From Anaerofustis stercorihominis (lineage in GTDB: Bacteria; Bacillota; Clostridia; Eubacteriales; Anaerofustaceae), in the NCBI GenBank assembly GCA_015058295.1, contig SVCP01000015.1, positions 1 through 33,256 of the forward strand: a DNA stretch of 33,256 bases, given 5' to 3'. The notes under the pieces were generated by a model, which saw only the letters and a list, made by a program, of their open reading frames with translations, was not told the DNA's origin and made no database searches. Every line of letters begins with the position of its first letter. Position 1 is the stretch's first letter. Of this stretch, positions 6,508-14,147 are shown piece by piece. Position numbers and translations under genes: made by a program.

Positions 6508-8358
6508 TTATTTTTCCCTGAAATATTCATAAACAGCTCTTGCTGACGCCGAATTCATTCTTTCCGCCTTTTTGAGTTCTTCTTCGTCGGCTTCTTTTAT
6601 GGCATCAATGCTTCCGAAATACTTCATGAGGGATGCGGCACGTTCTTTTCCTATGCCGGGAATATTTTCAAGTTCCGATGTTATTACACTCTTTGTTCTT
6701 GTCTTTCTGTGATATCCGATGGCTTTTTCGTGAACATATTCGCTTATTGCCATACAGATGTCCTTGCCTGAGTTGATTTCTCCGAGAGAATGTTCTTTCC
6801 CGTCGGAGGTGATTATTCCTCTGAGTTTATGTTTTGAGTTTTTTACAAGCCCCAGTATACCTATATGAGAGTATCCGAAATCCTGAAGGATACCTTTTAT
6901 TACCTTTACATGGGTCGCTCCGCCGTCAAGCATTATAATATCCGGAAGCGGCAGGAATTTGGGATTTTCCACGTTCGTCTGCTGTTCTTCCATCGCTCTT
7001 GTGAGCCTGCGGAATATGACTTCCGACATGGAGCCGTACTCGTCTGTGCCTCCCATATATTTTATTCTGAACTTTCTGAGGGATGACGGGTCTTTTTTTC
7101 CGTCGGTGTATACCACCATCACCCCCACAGCATCACTGCCTGAAATATGGGAAATATCGTATGCTTCGATCCTCTTTGCACTACGGGTTCCCGCAAGGCG
7201 CGCGATCTCGCCGAGGGCATCGTTTTTTCTCTTCTGTGTGTTTTCCTTTCTTGTGCGGACTATTTCCGCCGCAAGACGGGCGTTGTTCACGGAGAGTGTC
7301 AGGAGTCTCTTTTTTTCGCCTCGTTGCGGAACGATAAGTTTTGTCTTTTTCCCTCTGAGAGTTGTGAGTGCCTGAATAATCCCTTCGTCGTCATCCGTTT
7401 CGCACTGCACGATTATTTCCGACGGCACATATACCATACCTGTATAGTACTGAAGCAGAAAATTCGACAATACATCGCTTAAATTTTCATCGGAACAGCT
7501 GAGTTTCTTTGAGACTGTACGCACAGTCTTTCCGTCACGCACGATAAACATATGCACATATGCTGTGCCGTTTTCCATATGAATCCCGATGATATCCCTT
7601 TCGTCAAATGATGCGGAAGTTATCATCTGCTTGTCAAACAGGCTGTTTATTTCGTCTATCTGCTTTTTTATTTCTCCCGCAAGTTCGAAATTCAGCTTGC
7701 CTGCTTCTTCTTTCATCATTGCTGTCAGCTTATCCGTGAGTATATGGCTCTTTCCGCTGAGGATACTCTGTACTTCCTCCACATACTTGTAATAAACTTC
7801 TTTGCTTACATCTCCTCTGCAACAGCCGAGACACTGATGTATGTGATAATTAAGGCAGACTTTTCCCGTTTCTGAACCGAAGGATGTTTTTTTCGTGCAC
7901 ATCTGAAGGGGATATACCCTGTTTATGGCTTCGATTGTGGCTTTTACTGCGGAAGCATCGGAATACGGGCCGAAATATTTGTTTTTGTCGTTTTTACGGC
8001 TGCGCGTGAAAACAACCCTCGGATATTCTTCCGAAAGGCTCAGCATAATGTACGGATACGCCTTGTCATCCTTTAATAAAATGTTGTAATAAGGCCTGTG
8101 TGTCTTTATCAGGTTACATTCCAGAATCAGCGCCTCTGCCTCGCTGTCCGTAATGACATAATTTATGTCACGGATATTTGCCACCATATGCATTACTTTT
8201 GCCGTATGGGAGGAACTGCTCTGAAAATAGCTTCTTACACGGTTTCTGAGAATTTTGGCCTTGCCTACATAGATTATCTTCCCCTCACCGTCAAGCATCA
8301 TATAAACTCCGCTTCTGAGAGGCAGATTGTCTATTTTGTTTTTAAGAATTTCGTTCAT
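6508..8358 (-). CDS. uvrC: Excinuclease ABC subunit C
   Basis: A 616-residue nuclease that makes both incisions in UvrABC nucleotide excision repair. Domains in order: GIY-YIG nuclease (SGVYMML...KIIYVGKAKILRNRV, about residues 17-43); a cysteine cluster (CLNYHIHQCLGCCRG, about 168-182); a UVR helical hairpin that binds UvrB (about 205-240); the RNase H-like 3' nuclease with IMLDGGATHVK (about 480-490); and a C-terminal helix-hairpin-helix (ENIPGIGKERAASLMKYFGS). The start overlaps the end of gmk by 17 nt, so it is probably coupled to gmk translation. Its place between gmk and murA is not the usual Bacillus arrangement. Confidence 0.97.
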   Translation of the reverse strand: MNEILKNKIDNLPLRSGVYMMLDGEGKIIYVGKAKILRNRVRSYFQSSSSHTAKVMHMVANIRDINYVITDSEAEALILECNLIKTHRPYYNILLKDDKAYPYIMLSLSEEYPRVVFTRSRKNDKNKYFGPYSDASAVKATIEAINRVYPLQMCTKKTSFGSETGKVCLNYHIHQCLGCCRGDVSKEVYYKYVEEVQSILSGKSHILTDKLTAMMKEEAGKLNFELAGEIKKQIDEINSLFDKQMITSASFDERDIIGIHMENGTAYVHMFIVRDGKTVRTVSKKLSCSDENLSDVLSNFLLQYYTGMVYVPSEIIVQCETDDDEGIIQALTTLRGKKTKLIVPQRGEKKRLLTLSVNNARLAAEIVRTRKENTQKRKNDALGEIARLAGTRSAKRIEAYDISHISGSDAVGVMVVYTDGKKDPSSLRKFRIKYMGGTDEYGSMSEVIFRRLTRAMEEQQTNVENPKFLPLPDIIMLDGGATHVKVIKGILQDFGYSHIGILGLVKNSKHKLRGIITSDGKEHSLGEINSGKDICMAISEYVHEKAIGYHRKTRTKSVITSELENIPGIGKERAASLMKYFGSIDAIKEADEEELKKAERMNSASARAVYEYFREK

Positions 8359-8902
8359 TTACAATAAGGGCGTAAAGCTCATCAAGGGCTGTTGTAAGAT
8401 CATCATTTATTACGATATGATCGTATCTGTCCTTATATTCAAGCTCTCCGAAAGCGTTTTTCAGCCGAAGTTCGATCTGTTCCGGTGTTTCTGTCTGTCT
8501 TCCTGTGAGCCTTTCTCTGAGAACTTCTTCCGAAGGCGGCGCAATGAATATAAGAATGGCGTCATTTTCCTGTTTTTTCATATTCATTCCGCCCTGCACG
8601 TCGATTTCCAGAAGGACATCATATCCTTCATTGAGTTTATCCTGTACAGTCTGTTTGAGTGTGCCGTAACGGTTGTTGTGTACACGGGCCCATTCGTAGA
8701 ATTCGTCGTTTGCCACCTTTTCGTCAAACTGTTCGTTCGTAAGGAAATGATAAGATACGCCGTTTACTTCGCCTTCTCTCGGAGCACGGGTTGTTGCGGA
8801 AACGGAAAGAAAGATCTTTTCGTCTTTTTCGCAGAGCATTTTGCATAATGTTCCTTTGCCTACTCCCGAAGGACCGGAAACAACAAATAAGTTACCTTTC
8901 AT
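8342..8902 (-). CDS. gmk: Guanylate kinase
   Basis: A 186-residue enzyme phosphorylating GMP or dGMP to the diphosphate with ATP. MKGNLFVVSGPSGVGKGTL carries the P-loop. TTRAPREGEVNGVSYHFL and the EIDVQGG segment are the GMP-binding and catalytic parts of the family. The start is set at the ATG at 8902 because AGAGGA precedes it and this gives the normal N-terminus; an upstream in-frame ATG at 8944 would add 14 residues of no recognisable function. It follows yicC, as in many Firmicutes, but no rpoZ or remA gene lies beside it. Confidence 0.96.
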   Translation of the reverse strand: MKGNLFVVSGPSGVGKGTLCKMLCEKDEKIFLSVSATTRAPREGEVNGVSYHFLTNEQFDEKVANDEFYEWARVHNNRYGTLKQTVQDKLNEGYDVLLEIDVQGGMNMKKQENDAILIFIAPPSEEVLRERLTGRQTETPEQIELRLKNAFGELEYKDRYDHIVINDDLTTALDELYALIVNERNS

Positions 8903-9000
8903 GGTTATTCCTCTTTTGCCGGTTATATTTATATTCTCCCGCATATGAATATCTGTGTCTTGTTCTTACGGGAGTTATATACGCTGGTTAATTGCCTGAA

Positions 9001-9030
9001 GCCGCTTGCGGGCTTTTCGGAAATCTGTAA
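9001..9030 (+). repeat. Fragment of the 11791-11953 inverted-repeat element
   Basis: GCGGGCTTTTCGGA followed by CTGTAA closely matches the right arm of the larger element (TGCGGACTTTTCGGACAAGCTGTAA). It lies in the 132-nt gap between yicC and gmk. Confidence 0.45.
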
Positions 9031-9034
9031 GCTT

Positions 9035-9910
9035 TTACTCTATGTTCTGGATCTGTTCACGCATCTTTTCAAGCTCGCTCTTTATTTCAACAACAAGGGA
9101 GCTGATTTCGAAGCTGTTTGATTTTGATGCGATGGTGTTTGCTTCGCGGTTGATTTCCTGAAGAAGGAAGTCAAGCTTTCTTCCTGAAGGTTCTTTTGAT
9201 TCGATTATCTTCAGGAAGCTCTTCAGGTGCGCACCGAGACGGACGAGTTCTTCCGTGATGCTGCAGTTGTCAGCATAGATGGCCATTTCCGTTGCTATAC
9301 GGTTTTCGTTGATGATTCCGCCCACAAACTCTTCAACGCTCTTTCTGAGCTGTTCGTAGTATGCTTTCGGAATCTCCTGTGCATATTCTTTGATTTTTGC
9401 AATATATCCTTCAATAAGGGAAATACGGTAGATAAAATCTCCCTTGAGGTTTTCGCCTTCGGTTGTTCTTGCTTTGTCGAGCATAGCTGCCGCATCGTTT
9501 ACTGCCTTTGAGAGACATTCCCAGAGATAATCAAGGTCTGTTGTTTCTTCTTTTAATGTAACAACATCCGGGAATTTTGCGATGAGGGAGATTGAAATAT
9601 CGTCTTTTGCGAAGGGAACATCGCTTCTGAGCTCGTTGAGTATTTCATAATATTTCAGCGCAAGGGCTCTGTCATAGAAAAGCTCACCGCCTTTTGTGCC
9701 TTCTGTCTGCATTCTTACGGAAACTTCAACCCTTCCTCTGGTTACCACAGCTGAGATGGCTTTTTTGAGATTTTCTTCGAGGGGGCTGAGTTTTCTCGGC
9801 ATTTTTACGGAAAAATCTCTGTAACGATGGTTTACTGTCTTGATTTCCACATATATATTTAATTCGCTGTCGGAATATTCACCCATTCCGAAGCCGGTCA
9901 TGCTCTTCAT
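9035..9910 (-). CDS. yicC: YicC/YloC-family endoribonuclease
   Basis: A 291-residue member of the YicC family, recently shown in other bacteria to be endoribonucleases that affect small RNA turnover. It begins MKSMTGFGMGEYSD and contains VEIKTVNHRYRDFSVKMPRKLSPLE (about residues 21-45), both diagnostic. The C-terminal conserved region is GRKLDFLLQEINREANTIASKS (about 241-262). It is the first gene of the minus-strand run yicC-gmk-uvrC-murA-MBL, with a near-consensus promoter. GGAGG precedes the ATG at 9910. The family is certain; its targets in this organism are unknown. Confidence 0.95.
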   Translation of the reverse strand: MKSMTGFGMGEYSDSELNIYVEIKTVNHRYRDFSVKMPRKLSPLEENLKKAISAVVTRGRVEVSVRMQTEGTKGGELFYDRALALKYYEILNELRSDVPFAKDDISISLIAKFPDVVTLKEETTDLDYLWECLSKAVNDAAAMLDKARTTEGENLKGDFIYRISLIEGYIAKIKEYAQEIPKAYYEQLRKSVEEFVGGIINENRIATEMAIYADNCSITEELVRLGAHLKSFLKIIESKEPSGRKLDFLLQEINREANTIASKSNSFEISSLVVEIKSELEKMREQIQNIE

Positions 9911-9942
9911 AAATATCCTCCGTACATGTGTTAATGTATATA

Positions 9943-9977
9943 CAGTGAATTATATCACTGTCGGATAATAATGTCAA
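9943..9977 (-). promoter_or_regulatory. Near-consensus promoter for the yicC run, -10 framed by an inverted repeat
   Basis: Minus strand: TTGACA (9972-9977), 17-nt spacer, TATAAT (9949-9954), with TGA before the -10. The -10 hexamer is exactly bracketed by CAGTGA (9943-9948) and TCACTG (9955-9960), a perfect 6-bp inverted repeat and a candidate operator. Confidence 0.85.
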
Positions 9978-10007
9978 AAGAATACAGCAATAATAAAGGC
10001 AGTACCC

Positions 10008-10036
10008 TTGAAATCCGCTGTCGGATAATGTAGAAT
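10008..10036 (+). promoter_or_regulatory. Promoter for mltG-trmR
   Basis: TTGAAA (10008-10013), 17-nt spacer, TAGAAT (10031-10036). The spacer contains CTGTCGGATAAT, a 12-nt sequence also present in the spacer of the divergent yicC promoter, exactly 60 bp away in direct orientation. Confidence 0.7.
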
Positions 10037-10061
10037 TATATAAAAAATGCGGGGGAAACTT

Positions 10062-11126
10062 ATGAGCGTTAAAAATAAAAAGAAAAAACCGGATACTGTG
10101 AGAATGCTTGTTCTCATAGCTGTGGCAGTGATATTTATGTGTGCTGTGGGAATATTCGGATATAAATATATGCTTTCACCTGTGGATAAAAGCGGGGAGG
10201 ACGTTCGTGTTGAGATCACGGAAGGTTCATATCTCGGTGATATCGCAGATGAACTTAAGGAAAACGGGCTCATCAGAAGTGCGTTTGTATACAAATTATA
10301 CGCAAAGATTGAAGGAGTGGGTTCTTCACTGAAAGCGGGAAACTATACATTCAACAAGAATATGTCTGCGGAAGAGATTACGGAACTTCTGCTTATAGGT
10401 ACACAGAAGGAGACCATGACCATAACAATCCGTGAAGGGCTGGACTCATACAGAATATCAAACTATCTCGAAGAAACAGGACTTTTTACCGCAGAAGAAT
10501 TTCTCGGAGAAATAGAAGATAACTTTGACTATTATCAGGACAACTACGAATTTCTGAAGGATGTTGACGAAAACTCCGGCAGGGATTGTCTCCTTGAAGG
10601 ATACCTTTTCGGGGATACATATGATGTGTATGTTGATGCAAGCCCGAGGGACGTCATCGAGAAGATGCTTGACAGATTTGATGACGTGTTCGAGGAAGAA
10701 TATTACGACAGATGCGATGATCTTGGCATCACTATCGACGAAGCGGTAACCATGGCATCAATCGTCGAGAGAGAAACCATATCAAACGACGAACTCGAAA
10801 CTGTTGCGGGAGTATTTTATAACAGGATCGATGACGGTATGCGCCTTGAATCCTGCGCAACGCTTCAGTATATCTATAAAGATTACCAGTATACATTCAC
10901 ATACAAACAGATGCAGACGGATAATCCGTACAACACATATAAGTACAGCGGGCTTACTCCGGGGCCCATCGCAAACTTCAGAAAAGAAGCGCTCTATGCG
11001 GCGCTTTACCCTGATGAACATGATTATTACTACTTCTGCGCAAAAGGCGACGGAACGAGCGCTTTTGCAAAAACACTTTCGGAGCACGAAGACAATATTG
11101 ACAGATACGGAGACAACTGGGAGTAA
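10062..11126 (+). CDS. mltG: Endolytic peptidoglycan transglycosylase MltG (YceG-like)
   Basis: A 354-residue membrane-anchored lytic transglycosylase thought to cut nascent glycan strands and so set their length. A lysine-rich cytoplasmic start (MSVKNKKKKP) is followed by a transmembrane segment (about residues 13-33). A LysM-like N-terminal part precedes the catalytic domain. ASIVERE places the catalytic Glu at residue 236. GVFYNRIDDGMRLES and the PYNTYKYSGLTPGPIAN segment are family signatures. The ATG at 10062 is chosen because GGGGGAAACTT precedes it; an ATG at 10047 would put that site inside the gene. The mltG-trmR pairing is conserved in Bacillus and Clostridia. Stop and trmR start share TAATG. 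Confidence 0.93.
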   Translation: MSVKNKKKKPDTVRMLVLIAVAVIFMCAVGIFGYKYMLSPVDKSGEDVRVEITEGSYLGDIADELKENGLIRSAFVYKLYAKIEGVGSSLKAGNYTFNKNMSAEEITELLLIGTQKETMTITIREGLDSYRISNYLEETGLFTAEEFLGEIEDNFDYYQDNYEFLKDVDENSGRDCLLEGYLFGDTYDVYVDASPRDVIEKMLDRFDDVFEEEYYDRCDDLGITIDEAVTMASIVERETISNDELETVAGVFYNRIDDGMRLESCATLQYIYKDYQYTFTYKQMQTDNPYNTYKYSGLTPGPIANFRKEALYAALYPDEHDYYYFCAKGDGTSAFAKTLSEHEDNIDRYGDNWE

Positions 11127-11788
11127 TGAGAGAAAGAACCAGAGAATACCTGAATTCCCTTCTGCCCCACGATTCGGAATACAAAAGGGTGGAACCTCTC
11201 CTTGAATACAAAAAAGACGCAAGGGAGCATCTTTATCCGGTAATTCACGATGATGTGCTGCAGCTTATAAGGGTGCTCATCAAATCAAACGGGGCGAAAA
11301 ATATGCTTGAAGTAGGGACTGCTGTAGGCGCTTCCGCTATGCTGTTCGCTTCATTCATGGGAGAAGATTCCCGTGTTATAACAATAGAAAGAGACGAGGA
11401 CAGCCACAAAAAAGCCGTGGAAAACATCACTTCCTACGGCTATGCGGACAGAATAACCCCACTCCTCGGCGAAGCTGAGCCTATCGTTGCGGATATGGTG
11501 AAGGAAATGCAGGGGCAGTTCGACATAGTATTCCTCGACGGAGCGAAAGGGCATTATATATATCTTCTGGATGATTGTGTGAAGCTTCTTCGTCCGGGAG
11601 GGCTGTTGATTGCGGACAATGTACTTTTCCGCGGTATGGTCAGCGGAGCGGACAAGCTCATAAGAAGAAAAATAACCATCGTAAAACGACTCCGTAAATT
11701 CCTCATCGCCATAAACGACCGTGAAGACATCATTTCTTCCGTACTTCCTATTGGCGACGGAGTGAGTGTGTCGGTGAAGGTGAAATAA
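11126..11788 (+). CDS. trmR: O-methyltransferase, probably tRNA 5-hydroxyuridine methyltransferase
   Basis: A 220-residue class I SAM-dependent methyltransferase of the YrrM/COMT-like group. In Bacillus, TrmR methylates 5-hydroxyuridine at the tRNA wobble position to 5-methoxyuridine. Visible motifs are LEVGTAVGASAML (SAM-binding motif I, about residues 56-68), ITIERDEDSHKKA (acidic loop, about 86-98), DIVFLDGAKGHYI (about 134-146) and the metal-site segment GGLLIADNVLFRGMV. It overlaps the mltG stop by 1 nt and is probably co-translated. In Bacillus the next genes are U32 peptidases that make the hydroxyuridine; these are missing here, so the substrate is inferred from synteny and family. 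Confidence 0.85.
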   Translation: MRERTREYLNSLLPHDSEYKRVEPLLEYKKDAREHLYPVIHDDVLQLIRVLIKSNGAKNMLEVGTAVGASAMLFASFMGEDSRVITIERDEDSHKKAVENITSYGYADRITPLLGEAEPIVADMVKEMQGQFDIVFLDGAKGHYIYLLDDCVKLLRPGGLLIADNVLFRGMVSGADKLIRRKITIVKRLRKFLIAINDREDIISSVLPIGDGVSVSVKVK

Positions 11789-11790
11789 TT

Positions 11791-11953
11791 CAGCTTGCCG
11801 AAAAGCCCGCACCGCCAAATCATTGATTGAATGAATATACGTCTGATTTGGCTTGCTGTGTTGTTTTTTAATCGCCGGCGGTTACGTACGCTTTAGTACG
11901 CGCCCTTCGTCGATTAAAAAGCCGCCTTGCCTGCGGACTTTTCGGACAAGCTG
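11791..11953. repeat. Three-arm inverted-repeat element (163 bp)
   Basis: The outer arms CAGCTTGCCGAAAAGCCCGC... (11791-11811) and 11932-11953 pair over about 20 bp with one bulge and one mismatch. Inside are two further stems: GCCAAATCA/TGATTTGGC (11814-11822 and 11844-11852) and TTTTTAATCG/CGATTAAAAA (11865-11874 and 11911-11920). The second contains a smaller GGCG/CGCC plus CGTAC/GTACG hairpin. Together they make a three-way junction. It lies directly after trmR and before a terminator. It could be a MITE-like non-autonomous element or a structured RNA; no ORF is evident. Confidence 0.7.
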
Positions 11954-11963
11954 TAAAAAGAAT

Positions 11964-11992
11964 AACAACACGCAGAAATTGCGTGTTGTTTT
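11964..11992 (+). terminator. Terminator after mltG-trmR
   Basis: A perfect 11-bp stem AACAACACGCA/TGCGTGTTGTT with a 5-nt loop, followed by TT. It lies about 175 nt after trmR because the structured element intervenes. The mostly symmetrical stem could also work on the minus strand. Confidence 0.75.
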
Positions 11993-12114
11993 GCCTTACT
12001 GAACTTTCGGGGGCAGACAATCCACCGTGAGGGGAAGTATAAAGGAATCTTGGGAAGAATACTGCATATGGGGTTGTGCTTTTTACTGAAAATATGACAG
12101 ATGCGGCATAATAA

Positions 12115-12163
12115 AGCCTCCCCTGTGTAAGGGGAGGTGCTCCGCAGGAGCGGAGGGGTTGTC
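12115..12163 (+). repeat. Single hairpin repeat unit, plus orientation
   Basis: CCTCCCC, loop, GGGGAGG; then GCTCC-GCA-GGAGC; then GGAGGGG and TTGTC. It has the same three-part design as the units at 1388 and 20046 but with a different middle stem. There is no convergent partner here. Confidence 0.65.
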
Positions 12164-12194
12164 AGGCTTTGTGGTTGGCAGGATAATTATACGG

Positions 12195-12218
12195 CAGAGG
12201 CATTCAGCCTCTGTTTTT
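12195..12218 (+). terminator. Terminator-like hairpin upstream of the SipW-type gene
   Basis: Stem CAGAGGC/GCCTCTG, loop ATTCA, then five T. It is a second plus-strand terminator about 400 nt past trmR and insulates the promoter at 12240. Confidence 0.75.
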
Positions 12219-12239
12219 GTGTTTTATGCGGATTTCAGG

Positions 12240-12268
12240 TTGACTTGATATACACATACATATATAAT
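12240..12268 (+). promoter_or_regulatory. Promoter for the SipW-type protein gene
   Basis: TTGACT, 17-nt spacer, TATAAT; about 72 nt upstream of the GTG start. Confidence 0.8.
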
Positions 12269-12340
12269 TGATGTGATTGAATCAGAAGAACTTATTCTGC
12301 GGAAATTTTTTTGCAGATTAACCCGGAAGGAGGAAAAAAA

Positions 12341-13453
12341 GTGAAAAATACAAAGAAAACGATACTTGCGTTTGTGTGCGCTGTGCTGATAATTGCCACA
12401 TCCGTCGTAGGCACTATGGCATATCTGACTGATACAGATTCCGCTGTAAACACATTTACTGTAGGTACCGTAGGATTGAGTCTTGATGAGGCGAAGGTTG
12501 AGCCGTACGGCACGCCTGTGGAAGGTGCCGACCGTGTGAAGGATAATGAGTATCTCCTGATCCCGGATCATACATACATCAAGGACCCGACAATCCACGT
12601 GGATGAAGACAGCGAAAATGCTTACATCTTTGTGAAAGTTGACAATCAGATCGCTTCTTATGAAGCAAAGACGGAAAATACCGAAAAAGGCTACAAGAGC
12701 ATCGCAGATCAGATCGCAGCAAACGGCTGGACTCTGCTTGAAGGTGTTGCCGATGTATATTACAAAGAGTACATCAAAGGTCAGGAAGATAAGGATCTTG
12801 AGATTTTTGAAGAATTTAAAATCGACGCCATGGCAAATGACGCAGAAGGCTGGGACAAAATCAGCCCCGAAACAACAAAGATCAACGTAACAGGCTATGC
12901 GGTACAGAAAGACGGCTTCGGCACGGCAAAGGCTGCGTGGAATGCTGCGGACTTCCCCGAAGATGATGATGCGGTTGTGGTTACCAATGCCAATGAATTT
13001 GACGCCGCATGGAGAGCAGGCGGAACTGTAAAGCTGGGTAAAAATGTTACTTTCCAACATCTAAGCGATCCCAATGTCACACTTCCGGATATAGTACTTG
13101 ATTTGAACGGTTATAAATTGAATGTGTTTGATAAAATATATTCTAACCAGTCCACCTCTATCTCGGCTTACAGAAAGATGACCATTATGGACAGCAAGGG
13201 CGGTGGAAGCATAGCTGGAAATGCGATAAATGCCTATAACAATAACGTCACAATCACAGGGGGGACCTATAACATAGCCCTTACCGGTAATTCATCCTAC
13301 ACCATCACCGGAGGAACCTTCAACGGAACCCTTAGTATGAGTTCAGCGACCATCACCGGCGGCAAATTCCGTAGTGATCCAACCAGATTTGTTAATGTCG
13401 ATACACACACTGTAACGAACAGTGAAGGTTGGTATACAGTCACAGCAAACTAA
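12341..13453 (+). CDS. SipW-type signal peptide protein, TasA-like, with a short beta-helix tail
   Basis: A 370-residue secreted protein. The N-terminus has the SipW-cognate signal: a hydrophobic stretch, then VGTMAYLTDTDSAVNTFTVG, as in TasA/CalY-type matrix fibre proteins. Residues of about 35-200 resemble the TasA-like beta-sandwich (NAYIFVKVDNQI, then VADVYYKEYI). After an acidic hinge (EDDDAVVV) comes a region of short repeats, NNVTITGGTYN, SSYTITGGTFN and SSATITGGKF, with the spacing of a right-handed beta-helix. There is no LPXTG anchor. The start is GTG with GGAAGGAGG seven bases upstream; an upstream in-frame TTG at 12311 lies before that site. No sipW gene is in the window. A matrix or adhesion role is inferred. 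Confidence 0.8.
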   Translation: MKNTKKTILAFVCAVLIIATSVVGTMAYLTDTDSAVNTFTVGTVGLSLDEAKVEPYGTPVEGADRVKDNEYLLIPDHTYIKDPTIHVDEDSENAYIFVKVDNQIASYEAKTENTEKGYKSIADQIAANGWTLLEGVADVYYKEYIKGQEDKDLEIFEEFKIDAMANDAEGWDKISPETTKINVTGYAVQKDGFGTAKAAWNAADFPEDDDAVVVTNANEFDAAWRAGGTVKLGKNVTFQHLSDPNVTLPDIVLDLNGYKLNVFDKIYSNQSTSISAYRKMTIMDSKGGGSIAGNAINAYNNNVTITGGTYNIALTGNSSYTITGGTFNGTLSMSSATITGGKFRSDPTRFVNVDTHTVTNSEGWYTVTAN

Positions 13454-13471
13454 TTACATAAGATCAGAAAA

Positions 13472-13497
13472 CCCCGCGCGGATTGTGCGGGGCTTTT
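13472..13497 (+). terminator. Terminator after the SipW-type gene
   Basis: Stem CCCCGC/GCGGGG with a 9-nt loop, then CTTTTGTT; 18 nt after the stop. Confidence 0.85.
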
Positions 13498-13502
13498 GTT
13501 GT

Positions 13503-13535
13503 CAATCCCCTGTGTAGGGGGAAGGATAAAGGGGC
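13503..13535 (+). repeat. Degenerate hairpin repeat unit
   Basis: CAATCCCCTGTGTAGGGGGAAGG followed by a lone GGGG; a truncated relative of the unit at 20046, lacking the middle hairpin. Confidence 0.4.
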
Positions 13536-13592
13536 TATGACGGCGCGACTGTTCACAATACAGCAGAAAAATGGTGCGTTTTTGTGTAAGTA

Positions 13593-13601
13593 TGATATAA
13601 T
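13593..13601 (+). promoter_or_regulatory. Extended -10 promoter for the gene at 13640
   Basis: TGATATAAT, a perfect extended -10, about 38 nt before the ATG. No -35 is recognisable. Confidence 0.6.
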
Positions 13602-13639
13602 TATATTATATATATGAAACACGAAAGGGCACATATACG

Positions 13640-14128
13640 ATGAAAGAATATAAGATCTTTACTTTTGAAGAAATCGCCGAAAGAGTCGGACTGACACAGG
13701 AAGAAAACAGCAGGGTAAAGGAGCGTGTGGCAGAGGGGCTTTCGCTGACTGATGCAATACGCCCGGAATGTCGCTGGCCGGAAGGATTTCTTGAGAAGCT
13801 GAAAGGCAAAAGCCTCGAAGAACAGATGAAATATTACCGTATTGTGGAGACTGTACATACAGGCAGGACAGCATACGGAGAGATCACAAAAGAAAATTAT
13901 AACAACTACGGCTATGCCCTTGAGGATTATAATGAACTTACGGCACTTATAGTTGATGACGGCGTACTCATCGGCGTAATGATAAAATCCGCATGGCGTC
14001 GTGAAGGGTACGGTACGGTTGCCTTACCGTATGATGATATATGCACATATTATGCAAGCGACAACAACGGCTCAGGATACAGCGAGAGAGAAGACTACGC
14101 ACATCTTTGCTGTGTGACGGCGGAATAA
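13640..14128 (+). CDS. Unknown cytoplasmic protein
   Basis: A 162-residue protein not recognised. No signal peptide or membrane segment. The N-terminal half is charged and helical (EEIAERVGLTQEENSRVKERV), with a flavour of a DNA-binding or capping helix, but no clear helix-turn-helix. The C-terminal half (about residues 90-162) is rich in Tyr, Asp and Gly (YGYALEDYNELTALIVDDGVLIG) and ends near CCVTAE. The ribosome binding site is weak (AAAGGG, rather far from the ATG). It lies 19 nt upstream of a lipoprotein gene and probably shares its transcript. Coding use resembles the neighbours. Confidence 0.7.
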   Translation: MKEYKIFTFEEIAERVGLTQEENSRVKERVAEGLSLTDAIRPECRWPEGFLEKLKGKSLEEQMKYYRIVETVHTGRTAYGEITKENYNNYGYALEDYNELTALIVDDGVLIGVMIKSAWRREGYGTVALPYDDICTYYASDNNGSGYSEREDYAHLCCVTAE

Positions 14129-14147
14129 AATTTATATGGAGGTAAAT

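Noticed and set aside
8903-8944. Longer N-terminus for Gmk
   Set aside because: AGAGGA sits right before the ATG at 8902 and the P-loop is then at the usual distance.
12311-12340. Upstream in-frame TTG start for the SipW-type protein
   Set aside because: The strong GGAAGGAGG site at 12325-12333 lies inside that extension and is correctly placed for the GTG at 12341.
12224-13060. Long open frame on the minus strand opposite the SipW-type gene
   Set aside because: Composition is rich in Cys, Phe, Ile and His with no family likeness; it is a shadow of a well-supported gene.
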